Assembly (NCBI GenBank): GCA_002429115.1
Contig: DIYS01000153.1
Location: 1 to 8,522 of the forward strand
DNA length: 8,522 nt
From: Saccharicrinis sp. UBA6048
Lineage (GTDB): Bacteria > Bacteroidota > Bacteroidia > Bacteroidales > Marinilabiliaceae
Direction: 5' to 3'
Both the position numbers and the translations under genes were made by a program. How positions within the stretch are numbered: the first letter of the stretch is position 1; each line of letters starts with the position of its first letter. Below the pieces are notes generated by a model. That model searched no databases, was not told where the DNA came from, and saw only the letters and a list, made by a program, of their open reading frames with translations. This document shows, in pieces, positions 6,132 to 8,522 of the stretch.

Positions 6132-6695
6132 TTACTTTAATTCATCGTATCTGAAACAATCGGTAACATGATCGTTCACCAATCCACAAGCCTGCATGTA
6201 CGCATAGCAGATCGTTGTGCCAACAAAGGAAAATCCATCCTTCTTTAGTTGTTTACTCATTGCATCAGAAATAGCTGATGTAGCCGGAATATCTTTATCT
6301 GATTGAAAGTTGTTTTGAATGATTTTATAATCGGTAAACTTCCAGATATACTTATCAAAAGTGCCATATTCCTTCTGAATCCGAAGAAAAGCTTTGGCAT
6401 TCTTAATGGCGGCATTAATCTTTAAGCGGTTACGAATGATACCGGCATTTTGCAATAATGCTTCTACTTTCTGCTCATCGTAGGCAGCAATGCGTTTAGC
6501 ATCAAATCCATCAAAGGCCTCCCTGAATGCTTTACGCTTATTAAGGATGGTTGACCAGCTTAACCCTGCCTGAAATCCTTCCAGAATCAGAAACTCAAAC
6601 AGTTTATTATCATCGTGCAAAGGCACACCCCATTCATTATCATGATAATCACGATATAGATCCGACCCTTCACACCAGATGCATCTTTTCTTCAT
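6132..6695 (-). CDS. tag: DNA-3-methyladenine glycosylase I
   Basis: A base-excision repair enzyme that removes 3-methyladenine (and 3-methylguanine) from alkylated DNA, working in the cytoplasm. Its 187 residues equal the length of the E. coli enzyme and align with it almost without gaps. The HhH-family zinc snap is complete: Cys5, His18 (RDYHDNEWG), His176 and Cys180 (NDHVTDC), each one position later than in E. coli. The base-pocket glutamate Glu39 and Trp47 are in LEGFQAGLSW. RCIWCEGSDLYRDYHDNEWG near the N-terminus is the family signature. The start at 6695 is set by the MKKRC start. It is the first gene of a probable tag-nfeD operon; I found no exact TAnnTTTG element in the 190 bases upstream. 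No alkylation-response partner gene (such as ada or alkB) is nearby. Confidence 0.96.
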   Translation of the reverse strand: MKKRCIWCEGSDLYRDYHDNEWGVPLHDDNKLFEFLILEGFQAGLSWSTILNKRKAFREAFDGFDAKRIAAYDEQKVEALLQNAGIIRNRLKINAAIKNAKAFLRIQKEYGTFDKYIWKFTDYKIIQNNFQSDKDIPATSAISDAMSKQLKKDGFSFVGTTICYAYMQACGLVNDHVTDCFRYDELK

Positions 6696-6883
6696 AGTTT
6701 AATATTGATTGGCATTGAAATTACTGAATATTCACAAGCAATCAAAGAAGCCTGAATTATTTCCCATGGCTTTCGCATTTACACCAAATTGTATCTGAAA
6801 TTAATCAAACAAACAATCATTTACTTATGCGTATAGTAAATACGTATCGGACTTACAGCCCTCACTAATCAGCTTTACGCAAA

Positions 6884-6991
6884 CATAGCCCTATTGGGCT
6901 ATGCTATTATGTAGCGTCCTTACAGGACTCAATTTTATTGCAGCTATGGCCTGAAAGGCCATTACATAATAGCGCAGGGTAAAACCCTGCG
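6884..6991. repeat. stacked-hairpin island: four small hairpins arranged around one 10-bp stem
   Basis: Four perfect hairpins occur in 108 bases: CATAGCCC/GGGCTATG (6884-6903, loop TATT), GTCCT/AGGAC (6916-6928, loop TAC), ATGGCCT/AGGCCAT (6946-6962, loop GAA) and CGCAGGGT/ACCCTGCG (6973-6991, loop AAA). In addition CTATTATGTA (6904-6913) and TACATAATAG (6963-6972) are perfect inverted repeats. They enclose hairpins two and three and abut hairpins one, three and four with no spare base. The outcome is a branched fold that uses nearly every base; a mini-stem CAAT/ATTG (6930-6940) fills part of the remaining gap. Whether it is a transcribed RNA or a mobile REP-like DNA repeat cannot be told. 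Hairpins with the words GCCCnnnnGGGC and CAGGGTnAACCCTG are, as I recall, a dispersed repeat type in several bacterial phyla. Confidence 0.7.
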
Positions 6992-7265
6992 TCTTGAGCA
7001 AGAAATAATTGAGCGCTGAAGGTGCGTCGTATTATAGATTCTTATTTAGCTCTTAATCGAATATCATTAAAACGTACTTATCCAAAATATTTCCGCAACA
7101 AATTAAATTCGCTGACTGCTTGTTTTCTTTGGATTCATAAAAGTGTCGATTTACACCCCAAAAGTGATGACAAACCAATCAAAGCACTGTTTAGTACTTC
7201 AAGAGTACTGCAAAATATTAATAAAGTGCATCAAAATGACTTAAGGCAATAATCGATGGTACAAA

Positions 7266-7413
7266 AGTGCAATTTAATAGCAGACAAGCGACATTATGTC
7301 ATAAAAATCAGCATTTAATGGCTCCGGAGTAACTTTTAATGTTTCCCGAGTGGCTTTTAATGCCTGAAAAGTGACATTATGTCACAGAAAGTGAAATTTA
7401 ATGCCTCACGAGT
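7266..7413. repeat. 20-21 bp imperfect tandem repeat array, seven units
   Basis: Units of the form AGTGRCWTTTAATGYCTCNNR repeat with the TTTAAT/ATTATG core beginning at 7273, 7293, 7314, 7335, 7356, 7376 and 7397, a spacing of 20 or 21 bases. Units 2 and 6 carry a variant with the core ATTATG, which makes them palindromic (GACATTATGTC in unit 2, GTGACATTATGTCAC in unit 6). The copies differ by several bases each. Two AAAAGTG words 21 bases apart at 7139 and 7160 hint that an older, decayed part of the array lies upstream. The period equals two turns of DNA or seven codons; no open frame uses it. Confidence 0.72.
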
Positions 7414-7417
7414 AGAA

Positions 7418-7476
7418 TACCACGAAGCCACGACGAAACTATGTTCTTTCATAATATCCTAGGTGACTTGGTGGTA
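7418..7476. repeat. imperfect long inverted repeat (TACCACGAAG type)
   Basis: TACCACGAAGCCAC (7418-7431) and GTGACTTGGTGGTA (7463-7476) are inverted copies matching at 12 of 14 bases, separated by 31 bases. It begins just after the last unit of the tandem array. Inverted pairs around TACCAC(G/A)AAG are familiar from other Bacteroidota intergenic regions, so a dispersed repeat is likely. Confidence 0.5.
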
Positions 7477-7510
7477 AATTTTATAATTCAAATAGTATCT
7501 TAAACTGAAA

Positions 7511-7531
7511 TTCCCCGAGAAACTCGGGGAA
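7511..7531 (-). terminator. probable terminator downstream of the M48 peptidase gene
   Basis: TTCCCCGAG and CTCGGGGAA form a perfect 9-bp stem with a 3-base loop, 120 bases beyond the stop of the M48 gene on the minus strand. On that strand it is followed by TTTCAGTTTA, a weak T-tract. On the plus strand a TTTTTT run begins ten bases after the stem (7541), so it could also act in the other direction. Confidence 0.5.
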
Positions 7532-7576
7532 AGCAGTGTGTTTTTTGGCAGAATATTTAAGCATGCTGTAAATAGT

Positions 7577-7609
7577 CTTGATACTTTGTACTTGATACTC
7601 TTTACTTTT
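7577..7609. repeat. short CTTGATAC-type degenerate repeat
   Basis: CTTGATACTTT at 7577-7587 and CTTGATACTCT at 7591-7601 are near-identical words 14 bases apart, followed by a further CTTTAC-like copy. It lies 43 bases beyond the end of the M48 gene. Confidence 0.4.
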
Positions 7610-7651
7610 CTGGCTTGTCCAGGTTAGAAATTCTGAAGCTTCGCCAAATAA

Positions 7652-8464
7652 TCACTTCTTATAATATTGTTTGGCTTCGACCATTAACGATTCCAGATTC
7701 TTAATGCGGTTTTCGTCGGCAGGGTGCGTGCTTAAGAACTCAGGTGGCTTTTGACCACCACTGGCCGCCATGCGCTTCCAAAACTCAACAGCTTCCTCAG
7801 GATTATAACCCGCCATGGCCATAAAGATCAATCCTAATTTATCAGCTTCGTACTCATGCGTGCGTGAATATGGCAGTAATACCCCCACTTGCGATCCCAG
7901 GCCAAAAGCGGCCATGTACATGGCTTTCGTTTCTTCCGGTTTTTCATCAAGGGCTACCGACAAGGCGGCACCTCCCATTTGCACACCCATTTGATGACTC
8001 ATTCGCTCATTACCATGCTTAGCAACGGCATGCGCAATTTCGTGTCCCATTACCACTGCCAATCCAGCTTCATCCTGAGTATAAGGCAATATTCCTGTAT
8101 AAAACACTACTTTTCCGCCAGGCATACACCAGGCATTTGGCGTATTGTCATCTACCAGGTTAAACTCCCAATCAAAACCTTCAAGGTGGCTTCCATGACC
8201 ATTATCGTTCATGTACTTCACTACTGCATCAGCAATGCGCTTACCACAGCGTTTTACCATTTCTGTTTGCTGCTTATTGGTCGATAGTTTATTCTCTTTC
8301 AGAAACTGACTATACTGCGAAAAACTCATGGCCATCATTTCTGAATCAGAAACTAAATTCAGTTGTTTACGTCCTGTGATAGGTACGGTAGAACAATTAA
8401 TAAGCGTTACACTAAGCATTAGTGAAACAATAAACAACGGCCATTTTTTTATTACTTTCTTCAT
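7652..8464 (-). CDS. M48-family zinc metallopeptidase, lipoprotein
   Basis: A 270-residue peptidase of the M48 family, of the small soluble type (like YcaL/LoiP and the BepA catalytic domain) that degrades or assists misfolded envelope proteins. The N-terminus is a lipoprotein signal (KKWPLFIVSLMLSVTLINC, Cys24), followed by the family motif STVPITGRKQLNLVS (25-39). The zinc site is HEIAH (His141, Glu142, His145), with the third ligand Glu204 in RTHEYEADKLG. Other family landmarks are NAWCMPGGKVVFYTGIL (110-126) and the late LSTHPADENRI motif (244-254). There is no TPR extension, so it is shorter than BepA. It would be anchored by Cys24 to the outer or inner membrane facing the periplasm. The Asn at -1 of the lipobox is unusual but the context is typical. 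The start at 8464 is the only one that gives a full lipoprotein signal. The gene appears to stand alone; 58 bases upstream lie in the window and show no clear promoter. Confidence 0.94.
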   Translation of the reverse strand: MKKVIKKWPLFIVSLMLSVTLINCSTVPITGRKQLNLVSDSEMMAMSFSQYSQFLKENKLSTNKQQTEMVKRCGKRIADAVVKYMNDNGHGSHLEGFDWEFNLVDDNTPNAWCMPGGKVVFYTGILPYTQDEAGLAVVMGHEIAHAVAKHGNERMSHQMGVQMGGAALSVALDEKPEETKAMYMAAFGLGSQVGVLLPYSRTHEYEADKLGLIFMAMAGYNPEEAVEFWKRMAASGGQKPPEFLSTHPADENRIKNLESLMVEAKQYYKK

Positions 8465-8522
8465 AATTAGATAGTTTTTAAATCATCAGAACATTTTGTA
8501 ATTAATTGACCATCTCCCAAAA

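Larger units (their letters stand above)
6696..7651. other. gene-free intergenic region rich in hairpins and repeats
   Basis: About 950 bases between the start of tag and the end of the M48 gene, with no convincing reading frame. In order: an AT-rich stretch next to tag (6696-6883) with only a small inverted repeat (CGTAT/ATACG, 6830-6844); a stacked-hairpin island (6884-6991); an AT-rich stretch (6992-7265) with AAAAGTG words 21 bases apart at 7139 and 7160 and the paired AGTACT boxes at 7193-7209; a 21-bp tandem array (7266-7413); a long imperfect inverted repeat (7418-7476); a terminator-like hairpin (7511-7531); and a CTTGATAC repeat (7577-7609). A 76-codon GTG-initiated frame at 7022-7252 has no sign of being a gene. 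Confidence 0.7.

Noticed and set aside
6884..6991. A tRNA or a CRISPR repeat as an explanation of the hairpin island
   Set aside because: There is no TTCGA-like T-loop, anticodon arm or acceptor stem, and the hairpins are all different and not separated by equal spacers.
7022..7252. A 76-codon plus-strand frame with a GTG start in the repeat-rich intergenic region
   Set aside because: No promoter of the local type at a suitable distance, no domain, signal or membrane feature, and it lies between repeat elements and runs up to the tandem array. The translated sequence looks like translated non-coding DNA.
7266..7413. A CRISPR array
   Set aside because: The units are contiguous, diverged and only 20-21 bases long with no spacers, and no cas gene is present.
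7889..8287. A 132-codon plus-strand frame opposite the M48 gene
   Set aside because: It is antisense to the intact metallopeptidase with its HEIAH site, and it has no features of its own.

Overview
The window looks like a chromosomal segment from a member of the phylum Bacteroidota, probably class Bacteroidia. The grounds are: promoters of the Bacteroidota type (TTG about 19-20 bases upstream of TAnnTTTG) in front of several genes; no Shine-Dalgarno sequences; an AT-rich base composition; an Lnb/DUF4105 protein, which is typical of the phylum; and several kinds of short intergenic repeats of the sort common in these genomes. The genus cannot be read from the sequence. No tRNA, rRNA, CRISPR array, transposase gene or phage gene is visible.

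Layout. Positions 1-242 (minus) hold the start of an exported TlpA-like thioredoxin-fold protein that seems to be frameshifted near the window edge. Positions 288-1451 (minus) encode an Lnb-type membrane protein, probably a lipoprotein N-acyltransferase. A short divergent promoter region (1452-1555) separates it from a plus-strand pair: a small alpha-helical HEAT-like protein (1556-2080) and an exported protein, probably an outer-membrane beta-barrel (2125-3069). A perfect 12-bp hairpin at 3080-3106 lies between this pair and the convergent trpB (3126-4352, minus). Upstream of trpB is a complete attenuator: a promoter, a 15-codon leader peptide with tandem Trp codons (MFNQVINTYWWRCLL), and an intrinsic terminator 45 bases before the trpB start. 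Farther upstream, tag (3-methyladenine DNA glycosylase I) and a long-form NfeD-family membrane protease form a probable minus-strand operon (6695 down to 4697). A gene-free stretch of about 950 bases (6696-7651) is packed with hairpins and repeats. Finally, 7652-8464 (minus) encodes a lipoprotein metallopeptidase of family M48.

How the parts relate. Most of the genes concern the cell envelope: an exported thioredoxin-like protein, lipoprotein maturation (Lnb), a putative barrel, a membrane protease (NfeD) and a periplasmic or outer-membrane-attached protease (M48). The M48 lipoprotein would be the kind of substrate that Lnb acylates, but nothing in the sequence ties the two together. trpB stands alone, without trpA or other trp genes, yet has its own tryptophan-sensing leader. 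This suggests that the beta subunit is made separately and tuned to charged tRNA-Trp supply. The least explained parts are the stacked-hairpin island at 6884-6991 and the 21-bp tandem array at 7266-7413.
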